From positions 1 through 64,000 of the forward strand of contig NZ_JALKAS010000002.1 of NCBI RefSeq assembly GCF_023015695.1: 64,000 bases of DNA, read 5' to 3'. Made by a program: the position numbers and the translations under genes. This document shows positions 55,179 through 63,904 of this stretch, piece by piece. This DNA is from Jannaschia sp. S6380 (GTDB lineage Bacteria; Pseudomonadota; Alphaproteobacteria; Rhodobacterales; Rhodobacteraceae). Under the pieces are notes generated by a model. It saw only the letters and a program-made list of their open reading frames with translations. It had not been told where the DNA came from and ran no database searches. Position 1 is the stretch's first letter. Each line of letters starts with the position of its first letter.

Positions 55179-56189
55179 ATGGGCCTGATCTCGTCCTACA
55201 GGATGCGCCTGCGCCGCCGGTACTGGCGTATCCGGGCCCTGCGGCGGCGGCGGCAACTGACCGTCGTTCGCGACCGGACGGGCCGGATCCGACGCGACGC
55301 CATCCTGTCCTTCACCACGATGCGCAACGAGCGGCCGCGGATCCCCTACTTTCTCGACTACTACCGCCGCCTCGGCGTCGACCATTTCTTTGTTGTCGAC
55401 AACGGCAGCGAGGACGGATCGCTCGAATACCTCATGGCCCAGGAGGACGTATCGGTCTGGACCACGCGGGCCAGCTATTCCGCCGCGTCCTACGGCGTCG
55501 ACTGGCTGAACTGGTTGCAGCGCCAGCATGCTCACCGGCACTGGTGCCTGACCGTCGATGTCGACGAGTTCCTGGTCTATCCGTTCTGCGACACGCGCCC
55601 CCTGCGCGCGCTGACCGACTGGCTCGACGCATCCTCGATCCGCAGCTTCGGGGCGATGCTCCTCGACATGTATCCAAAGGGACCGATCGGCGCCCAACCC
55701 TATACCGAGGGGCAGGACCCGTTCGAGATCGCGACCTGGTTCGACAGCGGCAACTACGTCCATGAAAGGAACTCGCTCTACGGCAACCTCTGGATCCAGG
55801 GCGGCGTCCGCGCGCGCACCTTCTTCGCCGACGACCCGTGGCGGGCACCGGCCCTGAACAAGGTGCCGCTGGTCAAGTGGCATCGCGATTTCGTCTATGT
55901 CAGCTCCACCCATGCGCTCCTGCCGCGTGGGCTGAACCTGACCTATGACGCGTCGGGGGGCGAGAAGACGACCGGCGTCCTGATGCATGCCAAGTTCCTG
56001 AGCCTCTTCGTGGACCGCGCCGTGGAGGAGTCGAAAAGGGCCGAGCATTTCCGCGCGGGCGACGAATACAAGGTCTATGCCGAGGGATTGGAACGAGACG
56101 CCAACCTCTGGTGCAAGTGGTCCGAACGCTACATCAACTGGCGCCAGCTCGAGATCCTGGGACTGATCTCCAAGGGGAACTGGGCGTGA
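55179..56189 (+). CDS. Glycosyltransferase family 2-like protein, second of tandem pair
   Basis: The 336-residue protein mirrors its upstream neighbour: FTTMRNERPRIPYFLDYYRRLG, FVVDNGSEDGS, LTVDVDEFLVYPF (DxD), LNKVPLVKWHRDFVYVSSTHALLP, and a matching WRQLEILGLISKGNWA end. The pair therefore arose by duplication; the 134-base gap between them holds no obvious gene. Its stop overlaps the next gene start (GTGA). Substrates of the two copies probably differ. Confidence 0.8.
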   Translation: MGLISSYRMRLRRRYWRIRALRRRRQLTVVRDRTGRIRRDAILSFTTMRNERPRIPYFLDYYRRLGVDHFFVVDNGSEDGSLEYLMAQEDVSVWTTRASYSAASYGVDWLNWLQRQHAHRHWCLTVDVDEFLVYPFCDTRPLRALTDWLDASSIRSFGAMLLDMYPKGPIGAQPYTEGQDPFEIATWFDSGNYVHERNSLYGNLWIQGGVRARTFFADDPWRAPALNKVPLVKWHRDFVYVSSTHALLPRGLNLTYDASGGEKTTGVLMHAKFLSLFVDRAVEESKRAEHFRAGDEYKVYAEGLERDANLWCKWSERYINWRQLEILGLISKGNWA

Positions 56190-57880
56190 CGCTCGGCTTC
56201 GTCATGCTGGTCCATACGGGCTTCGACCGCGCCGAACAGGTCGCCCGCTACTTCGCGGCGAACGGTTGCCCGGTGGTGATCCATGTCGACGGCAAGGTGC
56301 GCACGCGGAAGTTCCGCGCCTTCCGCCAGCGGTTCGAGGGCGAGCCGATGATCCGGTTTTGCGGGCGGATCCGCGTCGAATGGGGCACCTGGTCGCTGGT
56401 GCGGGCGACGCAGAAGGCCGCCACGCGGCTTCTCAAGCAGTTTCCGCAGGTACGGCACGTGTTCCTCGCCTCCGGGTCCTGCCTGCCGCTGCGGCCGGTG
56501 GCAGAGCTGCGCGCCTACCTGGATGCCCACCCCGAGACGGATTTCATCGAAAGCGTGACGACGGATCACGTGACCTGGACGGTCGACGGACTGGAGGAGG
56601 AGCGGTTCACGCTGCGCTTCCCGTTCTCCTGGCGCAAGCGCCGGCGCCTGTTCGATGCCTATGTCGGCCTGCAACGCTGGCTGGGCCTCAGGCGGCGCAT
56701 TCCGGACGGCGTTTCGCCGCATCTGGGAAGCCAGTGGTGGTGCCTGACGCGGCGCACGCTGGAATCGATCCTCGAGGCGCCGGACCGAGCCGAAATCGAC
56801 GCCTATTTCTCCAAGGTCTGGATCCCGGACGAGAGCTATTTCCAGTCTCTCGCGCGGCGCTATGCGACCCGGATCGAAAGCCGCCCCCTGACATTGTCGA
56901 AATTCGACATCGAGGGGAAGCCGCATGTCTTCTACGACGACCACCAGCCACTGCTGGAGCGTTCGGACTGTTTCGTCGTGCGCAAGGTCTGGCCGCGGGC
57001 GGAGGGGCTCTATCGCAACTTCCTCGACGATGATCGCCCCGCCATTCGCCGGGCGGAGCCGAACCCCGGCAAGATCGACAGGGTGTTCTCCAAGGCGAAC
57101 GAGCGGCGCGCCAGCGGGCGCGTCGGGCTCTACTCGCAGGCGCGGTTTCCGGCGCCGGGTTACGGCGGGGGGCAGACCTGCACGCGATACAACGTCTTTT
57201 CTGGCTTCGACGACCTGTTCCGGGATTTCGACGCCTGGCTTGCCCGGCGCATCGGCGGACGGGTGCATCGGCACCTCTACGCGCCCGAGATGGCCGAGTT
57301 CGCGGGCGGCGAGACGGTGATGAACGGTTGCCTCTCGAACTCGGCGTCCCTGCGGGATTATCGGTCGGAGCAGTTCCTGACCAACCTGCTGTGGTCCACG
57401 CGGGGCGAGCGGCAGAGCTTCTTCTTCGGGCCGAACGACCGGCAGGCGATCGGTTGGTTCCTGCTGCGCGACCCCAATGCCACGATGGCCATCATCTCGG
57501 GCGCCTGGGCCGTGCCGCTGCACCTGTCGGACCGGCCTTTCGCCGAGCTGAAATCCGAGGCCGCGCGCCTGCAGCGGATCGAGATGGACTTTCTTCGCGG
57601 TCTGCGGATGCCCGGCGTGGCCGCGCGGGTGCATCACTGGTCACTGACGGATTTCATCCTGCGGCCGGCGGAAAAGCTGCACACCGTGCTGGAGGAGATC
57701 ACCGGCCCCGGCCCGCGTCGCCTGACCGAGATGCCGCGGATGCAGGACTTATCCGGGCTGCGCGCCTTCCTGATCCGGCTGCGCAACGAGGGGACCAAGC
57801 CACAAGTCATGGGCGATTTCGCCGCGCTGCCGGCCGGCGAGGATCCCCAGCCGGAGGAGCGGTCGCGCCTTGTCCGCTAG
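56186..57880 (+). CDS. GT14-like (core-2/I-branching) glycosyltransferase with long extra C-terminal domain
   Basis: The N-terminal half of this 564-residue protein matches the GT14 branching family: GFVMLVHTGFDRAEQVARYF, VIHVDGKVRTRKF, HVFLASGSCLPLRPVAELRA and GSQWWCLTRRTLESIL. The remaining 250 residues (about 310-564), beginning near FSKANERRASGRVGLYSQ, are unlike known glycosyltransferase domains and match an unassigned extension that roseobacter homologs also carry. Start is GTG 56186. It is coupled to both neighbours. Confidence 0.78.
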   Translation: MTLGFVMLVHTGFDRAEQVARYFAANGCPVVIHVDGKVRTRKFRAFRQRFEGEPMIRFCGRIRVEWGTWSLVRATQKAATRLLKQFPQVRHVFLASGSCLPLRPVAELRAYLDAHPETDFIESVTTDHVTWTVDGLEEERFTLRFPFSWRKRRRLFDAYVGLQRWLGLRRRIPDGVSPHLGSQWWCLTRRTLESILEAPDRAEIDAYFSKVWIPDESYFQSLARRYATRIESRPLTLSKFDIEGKPHVFYDDHQPLLERSDCFVVRKVWPRAEGLYRNFLDDDRPAIRRAEPNPGKIDRVFSKANERRASGRVGLYSQARFPAPGYGGGQTCTRYNVFSGFDDLFRDFDAWLARRIGGRVHRHLYAPEMAEFAGGETVMNGCLSNSASLRDYRSEQFLTNLLWSTRGERQSFFFGPNDRQAIGWFLLRDPNATMAIISGAWAVPLHLSDRPFAELKSEAARLQRIEMDFLRGLRMPGVAARVHHWSLTDFILRPAEKLHTVLEEITGPGPRRLTEMPRMQDLSGLRAFLIRLRNEGTKPQVMGDFAALPAGEDPQPEERSRLVR

Positions 57881-59246
57881 GTTCCGCGCCTTCGTCCTCT
57901 TCGCCGAGATGCGGACGGGCTCGAACCACCTCGAGGATTCGCTCGGTGCCCTCGACGGGGTCGAGGGGTTCGGAGAGATCTTCAATCCGGTGTTCGTCGG
58001 CGGACCGCGCAAGACCGAGGTTCTCGGCTTCGACATAGCGGCCCGCAGCGCCGATCCGTTTCCGCTGCTGCAAGCCGTGCTCGACCGCCCCGGCATGACC
58101 GGTTTCCGCTTCTTCCACGATCACGACCCGCGCGTGCTGGACGCGATCCTGCAGGATCGCGGGATCGCCAAGATCGTGCTGACGCGCAATCCGCTGGACA
58201 GCTACGTCTCGCTCGCCATCGCCGCCGAGACGGGCCAGTGGCGGCTGACCAACCCCAAGATGGCGCGCACCGCCCGCGCCCGGTTCGACACGGCGGAGTT
58301 CGACGCCCTCGTATCGCGGCAGCGGGCCTTCCGCGACCGGCTGCAGCGAGCGTTGCAGGTCACGGGGCAGGGCGCGTTCTGGATCGACTACGACCAGATC
58401 GGCGATGTCGAGGTCTTGAACGGGCTGGCCGCCTATCTTGGCGTTGCCGCGCGGCTGGACGCCGTACCGGGCCGCCTGAAGCGGCAGAACCCCGGCCCGG
58501 TGGAGGACAAGGTCGAGAACCCCGAGGAGATGCGCGCCCATCTGGCCACGCTCGATCCGTTCCTGCTCGAACGCGCCGTTCATTCCGAACCCGTGCGCGG
58601 CCCGGCCGTGCCCACGCTGATGGCCGCCGCCGAAAGCCCGCTGATCGCGCTGCCGGTACCGGGCGGGCCCACGCGGCCGGTCCGCGAATGGCTGACGCGG
58701 ATGGATGGCGCGGCCCCGACCGAGGGGATGACGCAGAGGGCGTTGCGCCCCTGGATGCGCGACCGGCCCGGCTTCGTCAGCTTCGCGATTCTGCGCCATC
58801 CGCTGGACCGCGCGCATGACGCCTTCGTCCGGGTCCTGGCCGAGCGGGGCCCGCGGGCGAACACCGTTCGGCGCAAGCTGGCGAACCAGCACGGTGTCGA
58901 CCTCGACGGCGACCGGGGCGCGGCCTTCGTCGGCTTCCTTCGATTCCTCAAGGCCAATCTGGGGGGGCAGTCGGATCTGCCCGTCGCGCCGGAATGGGCG
59001 ACCCAGTCCGCCCTTCTGGCCGGCATGGCGCAGGCCGTCCTGCCGCAGCGCCTGATCCGCGAGGACATGGCCGGCGAGGAACTGGACCGGCTCGCGCGCG
59101 GGGCCGGCAGGACGCCCGTTCCGTGGTCCCCAGAAGCACCAGACCTGCCGGCAGGGCTGGACCTCGACGCGGCCGAGGCGATCTGCGCCGAAGCCTATCG
59201 CCGCGACTACCTGGCCTTCGGCTTCGCCCGCCGGGGCGGGGCCTAA
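57870..59246 (+). CDS. NodH-like sulfotransferase family protein
   Basis: The 458-residue protein opens RAFVLFAEMRTGSNHLEDSL, an Stf0/NodH-type 5'-phosphosulfate loop, with VLTRNPLDSYVSLAIAAE as the 3'-phosphate site near residue 102. A second half (about 280-458) has its own FAILRHPLDRAHDAFVRVL, a second R-H-P sulfotransferase-like site. The start is TTG 57870, supported by GGAGGAG ten bases upstream, and overlaps the GT14-like gene by 11 bases. NodH relatives sulfate glycans; acceptor unknown. It shares CTAA with the convergent ptsN stop. Confidence 0.8.
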   Translation: MSARFRAFVLFAEMRTGSNHLEDSLGALDGVEGFGEIFNPVFVGGPRKTEVLGFDIAARSADPFPLLQAVLDRPGMTGFRFFHDHDPRVLDAILQDRGIAKIVLTRNPLDSYVSLAIAAETGQWRLTNPKMARTARARFDTAEFDALVSRQRAFRDRLQRALQVTGQGAFWIDYDQIGDVEVLNGLAAYLGVAARLDAVPGRLKRQNPGPVEDKVENPEEMRAHLATLDPFLLERAVHSEPVRGPAVPTLMAAAESPLIALPVPGGPTRPVREWLTRMDGAAPTEGMTQRALRPWMRDRPGFVSFAILRHPLDRAHDAFVRVLAERGPRANTVRRKLANQHGVDLDGDRGAAFVGFLRFLKANLGGQSDLPVAPEWATQSALLAGMAQAVLPQRLIREDMAGEELDRLARGAGRTPVPWSPEAPDLPAGLDLDAAEAICAEAYRRDYLAFGFARRGGA

Positions 59247-59707
59247 GCGGCGGCCGACGCGTTGTCGTCGGTCAGAACGGTATAGAGAAGCGAGGGGTCG
59301 TCATTGGCGCGCAGCTTTGCGCAGAGCGCGGCATCGCGCAGCGTCCGCGAGACCAGCGCGAGCGCCTTGAGATGCGCCACGCCGGCGCCCACCGGCGCGA
59401 ACAGCGCAAAGACGAGATCGACCGGCTTGCGGTCGGTCGCGTCGAAATCGAGCGGCGTTTCCAGCCGGACGAACACACCGTGGACCTGCTCCAGCCCTGC
59501 GATCCGCGCATGCGGCAGCGCGACGCCGTCGCCCACGCCGGTGGTGCCCAGGGCCTCGCGCTCCTGCAGGGCGGAAAAGGCGTCGGAATAGTCCAGATCG
59601 TGAAGATCGCGCGCCACTTCCGCCAGGCTGCAGAAGAGACGCTTCTTGCTCGACGCTTTCGGCAATATCCTCACAGCCCCGGGGGCCAGGATCTCGGTCA
59701 GCTGCAT
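59243..59707 (-). CDS. ptsN: PTS IIA-like nitrogen-regulatory protein PtsN (EIIA-Ntr)
   Basis: The 154-residue protein has the EIIA-Ntr fold with the phosphorylated histidine in GVGDGVALPHARI near residue 66 and LVFALFAPVGAGVAHLKALA. It is the last phosphate acceptor of the nitrogen PTS and controls potassium and carbon-nitrogen balance in many proteobacteria. It follows hpf by 36 bases in the usual lpt-hpf-ptsN order. Confidence 0.92.
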   Translation of the reverse strand: MQLTEILAPGAVRILPKASSKKRLFCSLAEVARDLHDLDYSDAFSALQEREALGTTGVGDGVALPHARIAGLEQVHGVFVRLETPLDFDATDRKPVDLVFALFAPVGAGVAHLKALALVSRTLRDAALCAKLRANDDPSLLYTVLTDDNASAAA

Positions 59708-59743
59708 CCGCTCTGTCCCTCGCTCGAGCCCCGTTTTGGGGTC

Positions 59744-60316
59744 TTAGCCGCTGGCGGCCGGATCGATCCAACCGACGTTTCCATCGTCGCGTCGGTAGAC
59801 CACGTTCACGCCCCCGCCCTTTTCGTTCTTGAACACCAGCACGGGCGCGCCGGCCAATTCCATCTGCATGACCGCCTCGCCGACAGACAGAGACGGAATG
59901 TTCGTCTGCATCTCAGCCACGATCACCGGCGCCAGAGAGTCGGGTTCGTCCTCCTCCCCTGCTTCGGCGGCGAGGATATAGGTGGAGGCTCCGGAGAGTT
60001 CAACCGGCCGCGACCGTTCCTGGTGATGGTTCTTGAGACGTCGCTTGTAGCGGCGCAACTGCTTGTCCATCTTCTCGGCGCAGGCGTCGAAGGCGGCATA
60101 GATCTCGGTCGCCTTGGCCTTGGCCGTGGTGGTCAGCCCCGTCGAGAGGTGGACCGTGGATTCGCAGACATGTTCATGCGCCGATTTCGAGAACACCACC
60201 TGCGCATCCGTCGGACGTTGCGCGTATTTCTCGATCACGCTTCCCAGTTCGGACTTCACATGGGTCTGCAACGCCTCGCCGATGTCGATCTGCTTGCCGG
60301 TGATCTGGTAGCGCAT
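59744..60316 (-). CDS. hpf: Ribosome hibernation-promoting factor, long form
   Basis: The 190-residue protein has the N-terminal RaiA/YfiA domain (MRYQITGKQIDIGEALQTHV, CAEKMDKQLRRYKRRLKNH) and the C-terminal dimerisation domain (GGVNVVYRRDDGNVGWI), so it is the long form that forms 100S ribosomes without RMF. GGAGG precedes ATG 60316. The gene lies between lptB and ptsN; rpoN, often inserted here in gammaproteobacteria, is absent. Confidence 0.93.
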   Translation of the reverse strand: MRYQITGKQIDIGEALQTHVKSELGSVIEKYAQRPTDAQVVFSKSAHEHVCESTVHLSTGLTTTAKAKATEIYAAFDACAEKMDKQLRRYKRRLKNHHQERSRPVELSGASTYILAAEAGEEDEPDSLAPVIVAEMQTNIPSLSVGEAVMQMELAGAPVLVFKNEKGGGVNVVYRRDDGNVGWIDPAASG

Positions 60317-60431
60317 GATGCCTCCTGGATTGGGTGGGTTTCCGCCGGCCCGGGCCCCGTTCGGACCATGATGGCCTTGCCGCGACGTCAGCCAACGCAG
60401 CGGTGGCGGCATCCGTTCCGGGGTCGGAAAG

Positions 60432-60474
60432 CGGGGCTCCATCCCCCGAGTGGGCCTTGGAATGCGCGTCCAAG
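60432..60474 (-). other. Two inverted repeats between lptB and hpf
   Basis: CTTGGA-7-TCCAAG (60456-60474) and CGGGG-7-CCCCG (60432-60448) sit in the 181-base gap downstream of the lptB stop on the minus strand. They lack a clear T-run, so a terminator call is doubtful; the hpf promoter may also be here, as stress-inducible hpf expression would need one. Confidence 0.35.
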
Positions 60475-60497
60475 TCAATGCCCGAATCGGCTCCGGG

Positions 60498-61244
60498 CTA
60501 GCGGGCGAAGTTCTCGCCGAGATAGACGCGGCGGACATTGTCGTTGGCCACCACCTCGTCGGGGCTGCCCGACATCAGGACGCCGCCATCGTGCAGGATG
60601 TAGGCGCGGTCGACGATTTCGAGCGTCTCGCGGACGTTGTGATCGGTGATCAGCACGCCGATGCCGCGCGACTTCAGATCGACGACGAGCGTGCGGATAT
60701 CGCCCACGGCGATCGGATCGACCCCGGCGAATGGCTCGTCCAGCAACAGATAGCGCGGGTTCGCGGCCAGGCAGCGCGCGATCTCGACCCGGCGCCGCTC
60801 GCCGCCCGAGAGCGCCAGGGCCGAAGCCCGGCGCAGATGTTCGATGTGGAATTCGCCCAGCAGCTCCTCCAGCCGCTCGCGCCGCCGGTGGCGCTTGGGA
60901 AGCGAGACCTCGAGGATCGCCATGATGTTCTGCTCGACCGTCAGCCCGCGGAAGATCGACATCTCCTGCGGCAGATAGCCGATGCCGGCCTTGGCGCGCC
61001 GATACATCGGCAGCCAGGTCACGTCCTGGCCGTCCAGCGTGACGCGGCCGCCATCGGGCGTGACCAGACCAGCGATGCAATAGAAGGTCGTCGTCTTGCC
61101 CGATCCGTTCGGCCCCAGAAGCGCGACGACCTCGCCGCGCGCCAGGTCCATCGACACGTCGCGGATGACGGGACGCTTGCGATACGACTTGCGCAGGTTG
61201 CGGATGGTCAGGCCGCCCGCGCCTTCGGTCACCGACAGGGTCAT
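60498..61244 (-). CDS. lptB: LPS export ABC transporter ATP-binding protein LptB
   Basis: The 248-residue ATPase has Walker [10 protein letters not shown] near residue 44, signature [16 protein letters not shown], Walker [17 protein letters not shown] and the switch histidine in [10 protein letters not shown]. The LptB-specific [18 protein letters not shown] region is present. It powers extraction of LPS from the inner membrane with LptFG. ATG 61244 overlaps the lptA stop (ATGA). Confidence 0.96.
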   Translation of the reverse strand: MTLSVTEGAGGLTIRNLRKSYRKRPVIRDVSMDLARGEVVALLGPNGSGKTTTFYCIAGLVTPDGGRVTLDGQDVTWLPMYRRAKAGIGYLPQEMSIFRGLTVEQNIMAILEVSLPKRHRRRERLEELLGEFHIEHLRRASALALSGGERRRVEIARCLAANPRYLLLDEPFAGVDPIAVGDIRTLVVDLKSRGIGVLITDHNVRETLEIVDRAYILHDGGVLMSGSPDEVVANDNVRRVYLGENFAR

Positions 61245-61714
61245 GGCTGCAGCGTGGTCCGCACGCGTCCCGTGACCGTTCCCGACCCCGATTCCAGATT
61301 GATGGCCAGCCTGTCGCCGGCCAGGGTTCCACCGGCCTGCGTCACCACGACGTCGCCGGTCATCAGGATGTCCGAGGTGCCCAGCGTGTAGACGGCCTCC
61401 TGCCCCTCGGCGGCATCCTCGCCCGCGACGATCAGAACGTCGCCCACGGCGTTCAGCCGCTCGATCCGCCGGCTTCCGCCGGTTTCGCCATAGTCGACCG
61501 TCACCGTGTCCGCCGACAGCCGCAGGTCGCCCTGGGCGATCACGACGTTGCCGGTCAGCGTTGCGCGGCCCGTGGCCTGGTCGACCTGCAGGTTGTCGGC
61601 CGCCACCTCGACCGGGGCGCTACGGTCGAAATCGCCCTGGCCGAAGCCGACGGCATCCTGCGCGGAGGCCGGCAGGGCGAGCAGGGGAAGAAGGGCCAGG
61701 GCGCGAAACGACAT
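61241..61714 (-). CDS. lptA: LPS transport periplasmic protein LptA
   Basis: The 157-residue protein has a signal peptide ([16 protein letters not shown]) and the OstA fold: [40 protein letters not shown], and [20 protein letters not shown]. It forms the LPS bridge between membranes. ATG 61714 is chosen for the signal peptide; TTG 61726 would be unusual. It lies 13 bases after the lptC stop and is coupled to lptB. Confidence 0.9.
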   Translation of the reverse strand: MSFRALALLPLLALPASAQDAVGFGQGDFDRSAPVEVAADNLQVDQATGRATLTGNVVIAQGDLRLSADTVTVDYGETGGSRRIERLNAVGDVLIVAGEDAAEGQEAVYTLGTSDILMTGDVVVTQAGGTLAGDRLAINLESGSGTVTGRVRTTLQP

Positions 61715-61727
61715 CGGATCATCCAAA

Positions 61728-62342
61728 TCAGCTTGGCGGCACGTATAGCAGGTCGACGCCGCCGGTGAACAGGAGGCGACCGGCGCCTTCCGGACCCTCG
61801 TCCAGCGTCATCGCGCCGGCGCGCAGCCGGCCCAGCGGGCCGTCGCCCGTCACCTCGCCCGGGGCGACCACCTCCAGCCGCCCGAGCGAACCCTGAAGGC
61901 GCCCGGTCTCCAGACGGTATCCGGACGAGGTTTCGATGCGGACATCCCCGTCCAGCATCACGGTCCGCGCGGCGGTGTCCACCTGTCCGCTGTCCGACAT
62001 CACGGTCGCCGTGCCGCCCAGCCCGTCGTCCAGGATCAGCCGCATCGCGTCGACGGTCATGCGCCGCGGATCGTCGGCATCCGGTCGGGCGGTGCGCGCC
62101 GACAGATCGTAGGTCGTCCCGTCGGTCGAGACGCCGGTGAAGCGGGGCATGGTCAGTTGCTGTTCCCGCGCGCGCTCGGACACGTCGACCTCGGCGAAGG
62201 GGATCGCGTCGTCGGGGTTCACCTTGCGCGCCAGCAGGAAGATCGTCGACAGCAGGGCCAGGGCGGCGACCGGAAGCAGCAGCTTGGCCAGACGGACCAG
62301 CCGCGTGTGCGTCCGGGGCGATCTGTCGGCGCGGGCGGCCAT
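61728..62342 (-). CDS. lptC: LPS export protein LptC
   Basis: The 204-residue protein has one N-terminal membrane helix (LLLPVAALALLSTIFLLA) and a periplasmic LptC/OstA-like domain with MPRFTGVSTDGTTYDLSARTA and DVRIETSSGYRLETG. It joins LptB2FG to LptA. GGGGGA precedes ATG 62342. It sits directly downstream of rnd and upstream of lptA, the standard alphaproteobacterial order. Confidence 0.9.
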   Translation of the reverse strand: MAARADRSPRTHTRLVRLAKLLLPVAALALLSTIFLLARKVNPDDAIPFAEVDVSERAREQQLTMPRFTGVSTDGTTYDLSARTARPDADDPRRMTVDAMRLILDDGLGGTATVMSDSGQVDTAARTVMLDGDVRIETSSGYRLETGRLQGSLGRLEVVAPGEVTGDGPLGRLRAGAMTLDEGPEGAGRLLFTGGVDLLYVPPS

Positions 62343-62353
62343 CGCGTCCCCCT

Positions 62354-62983
62354 TCAGGAATGGGCGAAGATATCGGTTTCGGGGTAGCCGATCAGGTCCA
62401 GCTTCGCCCGCGTGGGAAGGAAGTCGAAGCAGGCCTGCGCGATCGCGACCCGGTCCTCCCGGGCGAGGCGGGCGTCCAGTTCCGCCTTCAGCCGGTGCAG
62501 GTAGAGGACATCGGAGGCGGCATAGGCCATCTGCGCCTCGCTCAACTCCGGCGCGCCCCAGTCCGAGGTCTGCTGCAGCTTGGAGATATCCTCGCCCAGC
62601 AACTCCGACAGGAGCGCCTTGAGGCCATGGCGATCGGTGTAGGTCCGCACGAGACGCGACGCGATCTTGGAGCACCAGACCGGCGCCGCGAGCGCGCCGA
62701 AGGCATGGTACATCGCCGCGATGTCGAAGCGCCCGAAATGAAACAGCTTCAGCACCGCCGCATCGGTCAGCAGCCGCTCCAGGTTGGGGGCGCTGTCCTG
62801 GCCCCGTTCGATCTGCACCAGATGCACGGTCCCGTCGCCCGATGACAGCTGCACCAGGCACAGCCGGTCCCGATGCGGCGACAGGCCCATCGTCTCGCAG
62901 TCGATGGCGACCGATCCGCCCAGGTCGAGCCCGTCCGGCAGGTCGCCCCTGTGCAGCGTGATGGCGGAAAGGGGGATCGTCAT
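62354..62983 (-). CDS. rnd: Ribonuclease D-like 3'-5' exonuclease
   Basis: The 209-residue protein has the DEDDy exonuclease motifs: VAIDCETMGLSP near residue 27, LFHFGRFDIAAMYHAF near 80 and AQMAYAASDVLYLHRL near 150. It lacks the HRDC domains of full-length RNase D, as in the short alphaproteobacterial form. It probably trims structured RNA 3' ends. GAGGTG lies just upstream of ATG 62983. Confidence 0.87.
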   Translation of the reverse strand: MTIPLSAITLHRGDLPDGLDLGGSVAIDCETMGLSPHRDRLCLVQLSSGDGTVHLVQIERGQDSAPNLERLLTDAAVLKLFHFGRFDIAAMYHAFGALAAPVWCSKIASRLVRTYTDRHGLKALLSELLGEDISKLQQTSDWGAPELSEAQMAYAASDVLYLHRLKAELDARLAREDRVAIAQACFDFLPTRAKLDLIGYPETDIFAHS

Positions 62984-63046
62984 TGGGCACCTCGTGGAGA
63001 CGTTGCCGGGGCTTAGACCGGGCGCGGGTGGTGGCGCAAGGCGGCG

Positions 63047-63904
63047 CTATTTCACGCCGCTCGCGATGTCGGCGGAGACGAACAGGCGCTGCAGCAGCCC
63101 GAACAGCACGATCACCGGCAGGATCGAGATCGCCAGCGCCGCCTGCTGCAGCGCCTTCTGGTCGAGATCCTCGAACGCGCCCTGCAACAGGTAGATGCCG
63201 ACCGGCAAGGTCTGCAACTCGGGCGCGGTGCGCGTCACGGTCATTGTCCAGATGAACTCGTTCCAGTGATAGACGAAGGCGAACATCGTCAGCGTCGCCA
63301 AGGCCGGCTTGACCAGCGGCAGCATGATCGAGCGGAAGATGCGGAACTCGCCCGCGCCGTCGAGCCGCGCCGCCTCGGCCAGGTCGGGCGGGATCGTCAG
63401 GAAGAACTGGCGCATCAGGAAGACGCCGTACCAAGTGACCGCGAAGGGCAGGATCAGCGCGGCGTATGTGCCCAGCAGGCCCGAGCCGCCTTGGCCCATG
63501 ATGTCGTTGCCCCCCATCAGCGGCGCGAAGCGCAGGATGAAGAAGATCGGAATGATGAACAGGAAGAAGGGAAACATCTGCGCACCCACGACCAGCCGGA
63601 AGATCGTGCCGTTCCCGGCGAAGCGAAACCGGGCGAGCGCGTAGCCCGCCATGGTTGACGTCACCACCTGCAGGGCGGTGATGGTGACGGTCACGACGAC
63701 CGAGTTGAACAGCCACGCCCCCATCGGCAATTCGCGGAACACCCGCGCGTAGATCCCCCATTGCGGATCCGACGGCCAGTAACGCGGCGGTGTGGCGAAC
63801 ACGTCCCGGGGCCCGCGCAACGCGCCGATGAACATGTCCGCGAAAGGCAGGATCATCAGCGCTGCCCCGAAGGTCAGGCCCGTGTATTTCAGCACGGCGA
63901 TCAC
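63047..63904 (-). CDS. Carbohydrate ABC transporter permease, MalG type
   Basis: The 285-residue protein has six membrane helices and the MalG EAA loop PPDLAEAARLDGAGEFRIFRSIMLP, which docks on the ATPase. It opens with a periplasmic-side segment VFATPPRYWPSDPQWGIYARV typical of CUT1 sugar permeases. GTG 63904 overlaps the stop of the adjacent permease (GTGA). The sugar, binding protein and ATPase lie outside the window. Confidence 0.9.
   Translation of the reverse strand: MIAVLKYTGLTFGAALMILPFADMFIGALRGPRDVFATPPRYWPSDPQWGIYARVFRELPMGAWLFNSVVVTVTITALQVVTSTMAGYALARFRFAGNGTIFRLVVGAQMFPFFLFIIPIFFILRFAPLMGGNDIMGQGGSGLLGTYAALILPFAVTWYGVFLMRQFFLTIPPDLAEAARLDGAGEFRIFRSIMLPLVKPALATLTMFAFVYHWNEFIWTMTVTRTAPELQTLPVGIYLLQGAFEDLDQKALQQAALAISILPVIVLFGLLQRLFVSADIASGVK

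Noticed and set aside
59729-59741. CCCC-GTTTT-GGGG hairpin between hpf and ptsN as a terminator
   Set aside because: The stem is four bases and no T-run follows on the minus strand.
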